From: Acidobacteriaceae bacterium
GTDB lineage: Bacteria; Acidobacteriota; Terriglobia; Terriglobales; Acidobacteriaceae
Reading direction: 5' to 3'
Assembly: GCA_025462735.1 (NCBI GenBank)
Contig: JAOAPC010000015.1
Coordinates: forward strand, 112,065 to 176,064
Length of the DNA stretch: 64,000 nucleotides
Part shown: in pieces, positions 45,083-53,342 of the stretch
How the letters are laid out: each line of letters opens with the position of its first letter
Numbering within the stretch: the stretch's first letter is position 1
The notes under the pieces: model-generated
Seen by the model: only the letters and a program-made list of their open reading frames with translations
Database searches by the model: none
What the model was told of the DNA's origin: nothing
Position numbers and translations under genes: made by a program

Positions 45083-46399
45083 ATGAATATGTACAACGTG
45101 AGAGTCCGCACGATGCAAATCCTGGCGCTCGCGGCAGCCATGGGGTTGACCGTACCGGCAATGCTTGCCCAGGGAAAACGGCAACCGAGTCAGCAGGCAG
45201 TTCAGGCGCAGCAGATTAACCAGCAGCAGAATCCAAATCAAACCCAAGCCACTCCCGGAATAGCTCAGAGTTCGCTGTGTGCGAACCGCCCGCTATGTTA
45301 CGAAGGCAACGACTTCGTGGCAACGGTCACTGAATTCCGCACCAGTACTGATCCGCGGGGGATCAGAATAATTGACGCGATGATGCACTTCCAAAATAAA
45401 ACGAATCAGCAGATAAGTCTCGGCTACGTGGACGGCTCCGGATCGGCTATCGACGACATGGGCAACCGCTTAGGACTCAATACCTATAACGGTGGCGTCC
45501 GTGGCATGGGGATCGTAGCTGGGAACAACGTGGACCCGAAGTTTTCTTTGCCTCCCGGTGGCGGCGGAGACGCACGCTTTGAGCTGTATTGGGTTCCCGG
45601 CGGTAAGCTCTCGGGCGTGAACTATGAAATTGAATTGTCCATCCGCGAAATGAATCGCGTAGAAGGCAATCAATGGACCCTCGGAGATGAGACCTTGCTG
45701 CACTATCAGGGACTCGCCAATGGAATGGGAGTCGCTGCGGTTTCAAATGTAAACTCTGTCGGGATGGGCTCCGGGGCTATGGCTTCGGGAACCGGAGCGA
45801 CTTCCACCGCCGGGTCTGCAATCAACGCGTTCACACCTGGCCAGACGACTGCTTACGCGCCTTCGGGTCAACCCATGATGGCCACCTCGGCGCAACCTTG
45901 CCCGCCGGGAACGACCACACCAGGAACGCTAACCAATGTCGCAAGTTCGGTTGGAGCGCAAAACGACACCGCCAATAACGCGGTTACGAACGCCTCCGCC
46001 GCAATTTCTAATCTGGGATCGATGTTTGGACGCAAGAAGAAGCCGGCAGCTGCTCCAGCTACTGCCAACGCGGCAGTGCCTTGCACTCCAGCAGCGACCG
46101 CAAATTCGAAGGGCGCTGTGGTGGGAACTCCCATGCCCAACACTGCTTTGACGCAACCTGCGGGCGGCGTCCCAGCTAACACGGTGACGGCCACACCGGC
46201 GCCGCGCGCTGCTGTCGCGACTGCAGTAACCAGACGAACGGTTGCGACCACCGCGACTCAACCGACCGCAGGCGCAGTAGTCACAAAAACTTCGCTGAAG
46301 CAGCCGGTCCCGCCGACCACCAAAGCGCCGGCCCCAGCTGCGAAAAAGCCTGCACAAACTCCCGCTACTGCTACTAACGGCACAGGTGGAAGTAAATGA
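45083..46399 (+). CDS. Exported protein with Ala/Thr/Pro-rich C-terminal half
   Basis: Not recognised. GCGAGGAG at 45074-45081 supports ATG 45083. A signal peptide ends near MLAQGKR. Residues about 65-225 form a folded domain (LCYEGNDFVATVTEFRTS, IRIIDAMMHFQNKTNQQISL, RFELYWVPGG, LSIREMNRVEG). Residues 225-438 are low-complexity (Ala, Thr, Pro, Gly) with a central KKKPAA and a Lys/Pro end, which suggests a disordered surface or cell-wall-spanning tail. Confidence 0.72.
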   Translation: MNMYNVRVRTMQILALAAAMGLTVPAMLAQGKRQPSQQAVQAQQINQQQNPNQTQATPGIAQSSLCANRPLCYEGNDFVATVTEFRTSTDPRGIRIIDAMMHFQNKTNQQISLGYVDGSGSAIDDMGNRLGLNTYNGGVRGMGIVAGNNVDPKFSLPPGGGGDARFELYWVPGGKLSGVNYEIELSIREMNRVEGNQWTLGDETLLHYQGLANGMGVAAVSNVNSVGMGSGAMASGTGATSTAGSAINAFTPGQTTAYAPSGQPMMATSAQPCPPGTTTPGTLTNVASSVGAQNDTANNAVTNASAAISNLGSMFGRKKKPAAAPATANAAVPCTPAATANSKGAVVGTPMPNTALTQPAGGVPANTVTATPAPRAAVATAVTRRTVATTATQPTAGAVVTKTSLKQPVPPTTKAPAPAAKKPAQTPATATNGTGGSK

Positions 46400-46425
46400 C
46401 GGGGCGAAGGGTTGACTGAGGGCGC

Positions 46426-46456
46426 CCCACTTCTCCCTGGTTTTGGGAGAAGTGGG
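46426..46456. repeat. REP hairpin, variant stem CCCACTTCTCCC
   Basis: Perfect 12-base arms (CCCACTTCTCCC / GGGAGAAGTGGG) with loop TGGTTTT. Same size and loop as the CCCACTCAAGCC family, different stem. Confidence 0.9.
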
Positions 46457-46489
46457 ACCACGAAATATGTGCGGAGCCTCGACGAGTGG

Positions 46490-46520
46490 CCCACTCAAGC
46501 GTGTTTTTGGCTTGAGTGGG
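46490..46520. repeat. REP hairpin, CCCACTCAAGC family
   Basis: Arms CCCACTCAAGC / GCTTGAGTGGG with a 9-base T-rich loop. Confidence 0.9.
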
Positions 46521-46580
46521 GCAGTTAGGCGCCATCGAGTTCTAGCCGGGTGCACCATCCTTTCGCGTACTGTGCGAAAG

Positions 46581-46710
46581 GGTGGAGGCAGAGACTTGGT
46601 TCTCTTATTCCGGCACTTCAATCCCAAAAGGCAAAGGATCGATGTTCCCACCCTTGCAAAGGACCCAAGAGCCTGCCCTGAGCGAAGTCGAAGGGATGGG
46701 GCACCCTCAG
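46581..46710. repeat. Direct repeat flanking the RAYT island, left copy
   Basis: About 105 bases are shared with 48381-48485, including AGACTTGGTTCTCT, GATGTTCCCACCCTTGCAAA and ATGGGGCACCCTCAG. This copy carries an extra 25 bases (CCTGCCCTGAGCGAAGTCGA) inserted in a hairpin that is intact in the right copy. Confidence 0.85.
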
Positions 46711-46860
46711 CCGCGGTATTCTCCGACCAAAAAGGCGGGCCACCCGCCAGGATTAGAAGACTGGATCTTCCACTTAACTGAAAGGTGCCGCAGGCGGCCT
46801 CGTTGTTGCCACCTGAGTGGCTGGTGCTGCCCTTCGCGATAACACATTCGGGACGCGTGG

Positions 46861-46891
46861 CCGACTCAAGCCCGATTTTGGCTTGAGTGGG
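46861..46891. repeat. REP hairpin overlapping the 3' end of the RAYT gene
   Basis: Arms CCGACTCAAGCC / GGCTTGAGTGGG, loop CGATTTT. It encodes the last residues (LPHSSQNRA) and the stop codon of the minus-strand transposase. Confidence 0.9.
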
Positions 46892-47564
46892 GCAGTTCTA
46901 CAGCTGGACAAAGTCTTCCCGCAGCTCGTTCGCGTTTTCGTGCCGTCCATTCCGACTCGATCTCGACTCGTCCCTCACAACCGGTTGCGTAGTGCCGAAA
47001 ACTGCTCCACTCCCAGTCCTCCGGGCGCTCGCACAACCCAGCCTTCACCGGATTACGATGGATATAGCGCAGCTTTTCCACAAACTGCGGGTAATTTCGA
47101 ATGTTGAAATCGTAGTACCTCTTTTGCCAGAAATGCTGGGGTGCCCCATTCAAGCCTGGTTTTGGCTTGAGTGGGTGATCGCCAATCAAACGCCGCGATA
47201 CTCCCTGCTTCAATGACTTCAACGCATCGGCCAGCGTATCCCGTTGCGGTTCGCTGAGCAGGACGGGCCCACTAAAGCCCGGTTTTGTCACGGGTGGCCC
47301 ATTCAAGCCGTCTTTTGGCTTGAGTGGGGCAGTTCCATCGCTTGACGCATCCTGTCGCGGTTCGCTGAGCAGCAGGTGAACATGCTCCGGCATGACTACG
47401 TACCCGTAAACCTGAAGCCTGAAACTGCGTCGCACTCGCTCTAAAGCTGACTCGAAGATTCGTCGGCTTGCGTCCGTGGTAAATAGCCGACGGCGGTGGT
47501 AGCAGCAGAAAGTGACGAAATGACTCTGGCCGCTCTCGTGAAAACGCGTTAGTCCCCATGGCAT
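46866..47564 (-). CDS. RAYT: REP-associated tyrosine transposase (Y1_Tnp family)
   Basis: The N-terminus PWGLTRFHESGQSHFVTFC and VVMPEHVHLLLSEP with His61 and His63 (HUH-like metal pair), then EKLRYIHRNPVKAG with the catalytic Tyr167, are RAYT hallmarks; PEDWEWSSFRHYATG closes the core. RAYT enzymes nick and join single-stranded REP hairpins. Two insertions interrupt the usual sequence: residues about 70-106, flanked by a repeated LLSEP and coded partly by two REP copies, and residues about 131-143 (PLKPKPGLNGAP), coded by another REP. The catalytic residues are intact, so it may still be active. It has no target-site repeats of its own visible. Confidence 0.9.
   Translation of the reverse strand: MPWGLTRFHESGQSHFVTFCCYHRRRLFTTDASRRIFESALERVRRSFRLQVYGYVVMPEHVHLLLSEPRQDASSDGTAPLKPKDGLNGPPVTKPGFSGPVLLSEPQRDTLADALKSLKQGVSRRLIGDHPLKPKPGLNGAPQHFWQKRYYDFNIRNYPQFVEKLRYIHRNPVKAGLCERPEDWEWSSFRHYATGCEGRVEIESEWTARKRERAAGRLCPAVELPHSSQNRA
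47145..47175. repeat. REP hairpin inside the RAYT gene
   Basis: Arms CCCATTCAAGCC / GGCTTGAGTGGG, loop TGGTTTT. Read on the minus strand it gives PLKPKPGLNG in the transposase frame. Confidence 0.92.
47268..47328. repeat. Two adjacent REP copies inside the RAYT gene
   Basis: Copy at 47298-47328 is intact (CCCATTCAAGCC / GGCTTGAGTGGG, loop GTCTTTT). Copy at 47268-47298 keeps the left arm (CCCACTAAAGCC) and loop CGGTTTT, but its right arm has decayed. Together they code for about 20 extra residues (PLKPKDGLNG, VTKPGFSGP). Confidence 0.88.
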
Positions 47565-47614
47565 GAGGACAATCTAGCTTGTTCGTGGGCCCAAGTCTGT
47601 GACGTGTGAACATC

Positions 47615-47645
47615 CCCACTCAAGCCAAAACCGGGCTTGAATGGG
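47615..47645. repeat. REP hairpin upstream of the RAYT gene
   Basis: Arms CCCACTCAAGCC / GGCTTGAATGGG, loop AAAACCG (reverse orientation to the other copies). Confidence 0.92.
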
Positions 47646-47689
47646 CCACCCGCCAACGCGCCAGAACGGATCGACGACGCAGGCGCTCT

Positions 47690-47827
47690 TCACTTGAATA
47701 ACGGCCAAATGAAAGCCTGCCAGGCCTCGTACATTCCAAACGCGACTAGAAAAATTAGACAAACAGTCCCCCCAATTTCGCCTGTCGCGATCCGTACATT
47801 CGTCAAAGCATCTAGAAGTCTCTTCAT
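47690..47827 (-). CDS. 45-residue single-span membrane protein
   Basis: An ATG at 47827 with AGGGTAGGAA upstream opens MKRLLDALTNVRIATGEIGG, then one hydrophobic helix (TVCLIFLVAFGMYEAWQAF) and ends IWPLFK before TGA at 47690-47692. The Lys/Arg before the helix would keep the N-terminus inside. It stands between the RAYT gene and REP copies. Not recognised; it could be a real small membrane protein or chance. Confidence 0.45.
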   Translation of the reverse strand: MKRLLDALTNVRIATGEIGGTVCLIFLVAFGMYEAWQAFIWPLFK

Positions 47828-48108
47828 GGTTCCTACCCTTAAAACCCGGCGAATACCAGTCAACTATCGCAAAAAACCGGAAACGCAAACAGATATCCAA
47901 CGGGCATGTACGAAGGGTTACCAAAGGTCACATTTAGTGACCAACGTAATTGTCCTTGCGTCATGACCAATTATTAGCGTTATCGGACGTTCAAAGAAGC
48001 TGAGTTTTCCACTTTATTTTCCCCCTCAACCAGCCAAAAATAAATTCTCGATTACCTTAAGTTGCAACGCTATCTTGTCTTTAAGCACCGCAATGTCGGC
48101 ATTAGGCG

Positions 48109-48225
48109 GGTGGCCCATTCAAGCCCGGTTTTGGCTTGAGTGGGTCAGTTGTACAGCCGGATGAGTCTTCCCGCCGCTCGTTCGTCCATTTCCACTCGAT
48201 CTCGCCCTCCCCATCGCGGTTACTG
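48109..48225 (-). pseudogene. Decayed copy of the RAYT 3' end
   Basis: From the REP at 48114 through GTACAGCCGGATGAGTCTTCCCGCCGCTCG to CACTCGATCTCG it matches 46852-46975 of the intact RAYT gene (CTACAGCTGGACAAAGTCTTCCCGCAGCTCG, CGACTCGATCTCG). Only the last 40 or so codons remain. Confidence 0.75.
48114..48144. repeat. REP hairpin at the RAYT relic
   Basis: Arms CCCATTCAAGCC / GGCTTGAGTGGG, loop CGGTTTT. Confidence 0.92.
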
Positions 48226-48251
48226 GTTTTTGGGGATCAGTCTCCAACATT

Positions 48252-48282
48252 CCCACTCAAGCCAAAACCGGGCTTGAGTGGG
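48252..48282. repeat. REP hairpin, CCCACTCAAGCC family
   Basis: Perfect 12-base arms CCCACTCAAGCC / GGCTTGAGTGGG, loop AAAACCG, in the reverse orientation. Confidence 0.93.
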
Positions 48283-48380
48283 CCACCGTCCATCTTTCCG
48301 AATGCTATCGAACCCAGAAGAGGTTTCCACTTGTGCAGGGTGCAGGTGACGCTGAGCGCGGCTAAAATATTTCCGAGCGA

Positions 48381-48485
48381 GGTGGGACGCATAGACTTGG
48401 TTCTCTCTTCCAGGATTTCAATCCCTAAAGACAGCGGGTCGATGTTCCCACCCTTGCAAAGAACGCAAGGATGGGGCACCCTCAG
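48381..48485. repeat. Direct repeat flanking the RAYT island, right copy
   Basis: Right partner of 46581-46710. It contains the uninterrupted hairpin CCCACCCTTGC-AAAGAAC-GCAAGGATGGGG at about 48448-48476. Weaker similarity to the left copy continues to about 48540. Confidence 0.85.
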
Positions 48486-48553
48486 TTTATTCACAGACGA
48501 AAAGTGGACCACCCACCAGGAAGAAGTTGTCTTCATTCGACGAGGAACAGCCT

Positions 48554-48958
48554 ATGACAGACTGGTTCGCGCGTCCCGTCCTGCACGTGACAGACGTTGA
48601 GACCTCGCTCCGTTTTTACGTTGACCGCCTCGGCTTCACGTGTCCCTGGCGCTATGACGAGGACGGCGTCGCTCAGGTCGATCGGCAGGGCTGCGCGCTT
48701 ATCCTGGCCGAGACGTGGCCGGAGAAGATTGGCAAGGGACTGATGTTCATTTCCTTGAACGTCGAGCCAGCGACGCCCGAGGGCGCGACCGCTGCGTTGG
48801 ACGCGTTGCGCGCGGAACTCGAAGCCAAGGGCGTTCCGGTCAAGGAGGGTTCGTGGGGATACCGGCTCCTGGTAGTCGATGATCCCGACGGCAATCAGCT
48901 CTTCTTCAACTATCCGAACGAGACTGCATCCGGCAAGACTGTTAGAGGTGAAGCGTAA
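48554..48958 (+). CDS. VOC-superfamily (glyoxalase/bleomycin-resistance-like) protein
   Basis: From ATG 48554 the 134 residues show the VOC pattern: RPVLHVTDVETSLRFYVDRLGF at the start, CALILAETWP, then VDDPDGNQLFFNYP at the end with the Glu/His-type metal ligand region. Such proteins include bleomycin-binding proteins, fosfomycin-type enzymes and dioxygenases; the substrate cannot be told. It follows the right end of the REP island. Confidence 0.85.
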   Translation: MTDWFARPVLHVTDVETSLRFYVDRLGFTCPWRYDEDGVAQVDRQGCALILAETWPEKIGKGLMFISLNVEPATPEGATAALDALRAELEAKGVPVKEGSWGYRLLVVDDPDGNQLFFNYPNETASGKTVRGEA

Positions 48959-49028
48959 TCGTCTAGCCGCGCGAAGAGTGGCCGGATGGGGACTGGCCCA
49001 CCCTTTGCGCCATACCAACTGAGGCTGC

Positions 49029-49057
49029 CCCACCCTTTGTGGTTTTCAAAGGGTGGG
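49029..49057. repeat. REP hairpin, variant stem CCCACCCTTTG
   Basis: Arms CCCACCCTTTG / CAAAGGGTGGG, loop TGGTTTT, the same loop as the other stems of this family. Confidence 0.9.
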
Positions 49058-49219
49058 AGACATCGGACATTTTCATCAGGATGCAGCTATCTTCGGCCGG
49101 ACGCAGCGATCAGCGCTCATTCCCGGGAGGGAGCATTTTGCCGTCGCTATACACTACCCCTTTCTCGATTTGACCCCTCACCACCAACCCCTTAAGATGA
49201 CTCTCCTGCAGGTTTTCCC

Positions 49220-51955
49220 TTGATTGGTTCAACTGTCTCGCATTACAAAATTGTTCGTGAGATCGGTCGCGGCGGCATGGGCGTCGTGTACGAAGCCGAA
49301 GACCTCACTCTCGGCCGTCGAGTTGCGCTCAAATTTCTTCCCCGAGATATAGCTCTAAGCCCGCAGTCGCTGGAGCGCTTCCGCATGGAAGCCCGGACTG
49401 CCTCGTCAATTAATCACGAAAATATCTGCACGATTTACGAGATCAGCGAACACGAAGGCCAACCATTTATCTCCATGGAACTGCTGGAGGGTGAATCGCT
49501 GGCTGAGCGCCTGCTCTCCCGGCCCTTCACCAACGATCAGCTTCTGGATATCGCCATTCAGGTTGCCGACGCGCTCGACGCCGCCCATCGCAAAGGGATT
49601 GTGCATCGCGACATCAAGCCCGCGAATATTTTTATTACTACCCGCGGACGCGCCAAGGTCCTCGATTTCGGCCTTGCGAAACTTGCCCGCGAGCACGAGC
49701 AAGCTGCGGTCGCGGCGGGCGCCACCCTCGACAGCCCGCTGCTCACCAGCCCGGGATCAACCGTCGGTACCGTCGCTTACATGTCTCCCGAGCAGGCGCG
49801 CGGCGAACCCCTTGACGCTCGCAGCGATTTGTTCAGCTTCGGCGCCGTGCTCTACCAAATGTCGACCGGCCGGCTCCCCTTCGACGGTGCAACTTCCGCG
49901 GTCATCTTCCACGCCATTCTCGAGAAGGACCCTCAGCCGCCGAGCGAGCTGAATCCGATGCTGCCGCCGGCCCTCAACGAAGTGACTCTGAAATGTCTGG
50001 AAAAAGATGCAGACCTGCGCTGCCAATCGGCTGCCGAACTACGCGCCGATTTGAAGCGCATGAAGCGCGCATCGAGCACATCCTCCGACCGCATGGGTCG
50101 AACAATCGCCTCCGACAGCGGCCAAATCCCGGCGGCTACAACATCTGTGTCGAGCTCTTCCGTTCATACCAGCACACCGCCGCCTTCCAGCGACACGGTT
50201 CTCGCGGAAGCCAAACGCCATAAATGGCGATTAATCCTGCTGCCAGTTATCACCGCGCTGCTGATTACAGGCTTTCTCCTGTACAAGCGCTTCTCGTACA
50301 CACCATCGGTCATCAATCCCCTGACCATGCAAATTTCCAAGCTGACCGAGAACAGCGCTGCCAGCGACGGAGCAATTTCACCTGACGGCCGCTACCTTGC
50401 ATATGTAAAACGTGGCGTTAGTCCGAGCCTCTGGATGAAGCAGATCGTCACCGGAAGCGAAACCCAGGTCGTGCCACCGGGACCGGGCTACTTTTTGTTT
50501 CGACCGACCTTTTCCCCGGACGGAAACTACATCTTTTACCAGCACAGCGATCCGCAAAACGAGGACGAAATTGTCCTGTTCTCGGTTCCCAGTCTCGGGG
50601 GCACCCCACAACGCATTCTCGGCGATTTAGGCACTCCCGTCAGCTTCTCGCCGGATGGCAAGCAGATCGTCTTCGCCCATCGCGATCCCGGAGAAAAGAA
50701 CTCTGAGCTTGTGATTGCGGGCAGCGACGGATCAAATCGTCACACTATAGCGGAACGACCGGACTTGTCCGTCAACGGCGCATCCCCTGCCTGGTCGGGC
50801 GACCGACAGTTGATTGCCGTGAGCGAATATAACCTCGCAAGCACGAATCTAAGCTCAGTCGTGGTTTTCACACCCATTGGCCAATTAGTGAAATCAATCC
50901 CGCTTCCACTTTTGGTGGATGGAATTGCGTGGCTGCCGGATTCGACCGGAATGTTTTTGCAATGCCGGTCTCCGGAGATGAACTTTCGTAGTCAGATCAA
51001 GTTTCAGCCTTATCCTTCCGGTGCATTGCAAAATGTAACCAATGATTTGAACGAATATCAGGACGTCACCATAACCGCCGACGGAAAGGCCTTAGCGACG
51101 GTTCAGAAGCAGAAATCTTCTGCCGTTTACCTTGGCACTGCTCCGGCAAAATGGCCGGCGGAGATCAATGTAGCGCCCAGTCCATTGACCACCGGACAAG
51201 CCGAGGGCGATTGGCTGGAGTGGAGCACCGACGGTAAGCTGTTTTTCGACGATGCCGACTTCCACTCCTTCAAAATGAATCCAGATGGTAGCTCCCGCGC
51301 ACGCATCCCAGACCGCGACACCAACTCCGAGTATGCGGTTTCCTGCGGTCCTGACGCTTTGGTTTTCGCTCTATTGCGAGACAATAAGTTGAACCTTTTC
51401 CGTTATTCCATGTCCAGTCGCGAAACCAAGCAAATGACCTTCGAACGCGATGCCGAATGGCCCGTCTGCACAAATGACGGAAAGACGCTCTATTACTTCG
51501 ATAATCTCGAGGGTCCTTCGTTGAAGCGAGTTTCAACTACCGGAGGCTCGCCCGAGGTGGTCGCCGCCAATTCCGCAAACGGCGCCTCCTTATCTCCGGA
51601 CGAAACACGCATCGCCTTTTTTCAGTTTTCAGGCACTGGCGGCGCCCACAAGGTTCAGATCGTGGTTCAAAACGTAAATGGCGGGAATCAGGTTTTCTTA
51701 CCGTCCAACGAAGTTGTCCGTGGACCTCGGTGGGCGCCGGATGGCCGCGCCCTTGTCCTCGATAAAAAGACCGGAGCCGGTTCCAATTTGTTCTACCAAC
51801 CGCTCGACGGGAGCAAGCCAACGCAACTCACACATTTCAACACCGAGCCGCTTTGGGTTTCCGCCTATGCACTCTCCCCGGACCGCAGACAATGCGCCAT
51901 CACCCGTGCCCGCGTCAACGACTCTGATCTAGTCATGTTCAGTAACTTCCGGTAG
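49220..51955 (+). CDS. Transmembrane Ser/Thr protein kinase with PD40 propeller
   Basis: Starts with TTG 49220. Kinase domain about 9-280: Gly loop [12 protein letters not shown], Lys in VALKFLP, catalytic [18 protein letters not shown]-like SPEQARGE. A Ser/Thr-rich juxtamembrane region follows, then one membrane helix ([20 protein letters not shown], about 333-352) and an extracytoplasmic propeller made of PD40/TolB-like repeats ([56 protein letters not shown]). This kinase-propeller layout is widespread in Acidobacteriota. The propeller probably senses an envelope ligand. Confidence 0.93.
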   Translation: MIGSTVSHYKIVREIGRGGMGVVYEAEDLTLGRRVALKFLPRDIALSPQSLERFRMEARTASSINHENICTIYEISEHEGQPFISMELLEGESLAERLLSRPFTNDQLLDIAIQVADALDAAHRKGIVHRDIKPANIFITTRGRAKVLDFGLAKLAREHEQAAVAAGATLDSPLLTSPGSTVGTVAYMSPEQARGEPLDARSDLFSFGAVLYQMSTGRLPFDGATSAVIFHAILEKDPQPPSELNPMLPPALNEVTLKCLEKDADLRCQSAAELRADLKRMKRASSTSSDRMGRTIASDSGQIPAATTSVSSSSVHTSTPPPSSDTVLAEAKRHKWRLILLPVITALLITGFLLYKRFSYTPSVINPLTMQISKLTENSAASDGAISPDGRYLAYVKRGVSPSLWMKQIVTGSETQVVPPGPGYFLFRPTFSPDGNYIFYQHSDPQNEDEIVLFSVPSLGGTPQRILGDLGTPVSFSPDGKQIVFAHRDPGEKNSELVIAGSDGSNRHTIAERPDLSVNGASPAWSGDRQLIAVSEYNLASTNLSSVVVFTPIGQLVKSIPLPLLVDGIAWLPDSTGMFLQCRSPEMNFRSQIKFQPYPSGALQNVTNDLNEYQDVTITADGKALATVQKQKSSAVYLGTAPAKWPAEINVAPSPLTTGQAEGDWLEWSTDGKLFFDDADFHSFKMNPDGSSRARIPDRDTNSEYAVSCGPDALVFALLRDNKLNLFRYSMSSRETKQMTFERDAEWPVCTNDGKTLYYFDNLEGPSLKRVSTTGGSPEVVAANSANGASLSPDETRIAFFQFSGTGGAHKVQIVVQNVNGGNQVFLPSNEVVRGPRWAPDGRALVLDKKTGAGSNLFYQPLDGSKPTQLTHFNTEPLWVSAYALSPDRRQCAITRARVNDSDLVMFSNFR

Positions 51956-52109
51956 ACAAATTAGGGCCTCAGAATTCCTCCTTTGCGTTAAACAATTGTT
52001 AATTTGGCGAGAACTCACTGCAGCCACTCGGAGCAACGCACAACGCCGAATAAAGCAGCTACATCTTAGGTTCAGCTTGTCAGGTCTTAATGTTTGACTG
52101 AGGTGTCCA

Positions 52110-53234
52110 ATGTTGAAGTTACTCCTTCCTGCGGTACTTCTTCTTACTCTTTGCGTGAACTTATTTGCTCAAACTTCTTCAGCCGTCGAAGTTCTATATG
52201 TTGCCGGACCGCAAGGCACGTCCAGCGTGTCCCTGCACACTTATAACGTCAACCCGAAAACTGCTGTAGCCAGCCAAGTCGGCTCAGCCATACCTGTGCA
52301 CAAGGGGTCAATCGATCCGCTGACAATCGGCACTAGCCATTACATCTACTTGTGGAATTCAAATGGTGTCTGGCTGTACCCGACCAGTGCTAACGGGGCC
52401 CCGGCGAGCACGCCGTCCCAGCATCTGATTTTCTCTTTTGCTCACCCGGTGAATACATTCTTAGTCAACCCGGATGGCAAATTCGCCTACGCGGCACTGG
52501 CGTGGGGTACTTACCCGAACAATTATGCGTTAATTGTTTTATTCACTATCGATCAGTCTACGGGAAGACTGACCAACACTAACCAAGTCGTAGCCTCGTA
52601 TTCGCATCCGTACATTGGCTTCACGAAGTTTCTGTTCGGCTCGCAAGGGGGAAAGCTATTTGCGAAGTGGTTCGACGACGGACCGCACACCAGCGCCTTC
52701 GGATTTGACTATTATCCTGTGAATCAAACCACCGGCCAGCTTGGAAAGCTGCAATCTCTCTTCTACGCGCAAACCTTTGAGTGCCAGACCTCGTGCACGG
52801 TTACCGTAACTAGCGCGCTGAGCGCGGCGGACGGTGTTTGCTGCGGGCCGGGCAGCGGCGGTATTCAAATCGCCCGGACTTCAACCGGACAAAGCTTTAG
52901 TTGTGGGGCTTCGAACCAGACTTTCTGTGGAGACGATGTTGCGAACCTGGCCATCGATCCCGCCAACACTAACCTCTTCTTTGGCGATGCGACCGTTAAT
53001 GAAACTTTCATCGGCAATATCGATTTCACGACATCACAACTGACGGCAAGTGCGTCGACCATTCCCGGTACTCCGCCAGTCTTCTTCAGCCCCGATAGTC
53101 GGCTGGTTTATGCAATGAACTCGAACGACATAGGCATATATGCCCTTCATGCGAGCACGGGCGCTTTGACCGCAAGTACGACGCTGCCCGACTCTGGCGC
53201 CGTTAGCATTGCAACTGCTACGCTTCACAACTGA
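52110..53234 (+). CDS. Exported lactonase-like beta-propeller protein
   Basis: Signal peptide (LLLPAVLLLTLCVNLFAQ) followed by about 350 residues of propeller-like repeats (VEVLYVAGPQGTSSVSLHTYNVN, FLVNPDGKFAYAALAWG, YALIVLFTIDQSTGRL, FFSPDSRLVYAMNSND). The pattern resembles 6-phosphogluconolactonase-like and YVTN proteins. Several Cys in the middle (FECQTSCTV, GVCCGPG, FSCGASNQTFCGDD) could form disulfides. No catalytic role can be assigned. A hairpin terminator follows. Confidence 0.75.
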   Translation: MLKLLLPAVLLLTLCVNLFAQTSSAVEVLYVAGPQGTSSVSLHTYNVNPKTAVASQVGSAIPVHKGSIDPLTIGTSHYIYLWNSNGVWLYPTSANGAPASTPSQHLIFSFAHPVNTFLVNPDGKFAYAALAWGTYPNNYALIVLFTIDQSTGRLTNTNQVVASYSHPYIGFTKFLFGSQGGKLFAKWFDDGPHTSAFGFDYYPVNQTTGQLGKLQSLFYAQTFECQTSCTVTVTSALSAADGVCCGPGSGGIQIARTSTGQSFSCGASNQTFCGDDVANLAIDPANTNLFFGDATVNETFIGNIDFTTSQLTASASTIPGTPPVFFSPDSRLVYAMNSNDIGIYALHASTGALTASTTLPDSGAVSIATATLHN

Positions 53235-53255
53235 AAACAAACTGATCGGACGTGC

Positions 53256-53287
53256 AACGAACCCAATACGGGGTTCGTTCGCGTTTT
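53256..53287 (+). terminator. Likely terminator after the propeller gene
   Basis: AACGAACCC-AATACG-GGGTTCGTT (9-base arms) followed by CGCGTTTT. The T-run is short. Confidence 0.7.
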
Positions 53288-53342
53288 GAAGGTTGCTCGG
53301 TGCGGCGAACACGAGCAGTTGTACCGGCATAGAATTTGATAC

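Noticed and set aside
46582..46842. 86-codon ORF in the REP island
   Set aside because: It is built from repeat sequence (direct repeat and CCTGAGCGAAGTCGA element) and has no protein-like pattern.
46866..47564. RAYT as a pseudogene because of its insertions
   Set aside because: The frame is intact and the His pair and catalytic Tyr are present, so it is kept as a gene.
47637..47966. 109-codon plus-strand ORF beside the RAYT
   Set aside because: Starts inside a REP hairpin and opposes the small membrane ORF; composition is not protein-like.
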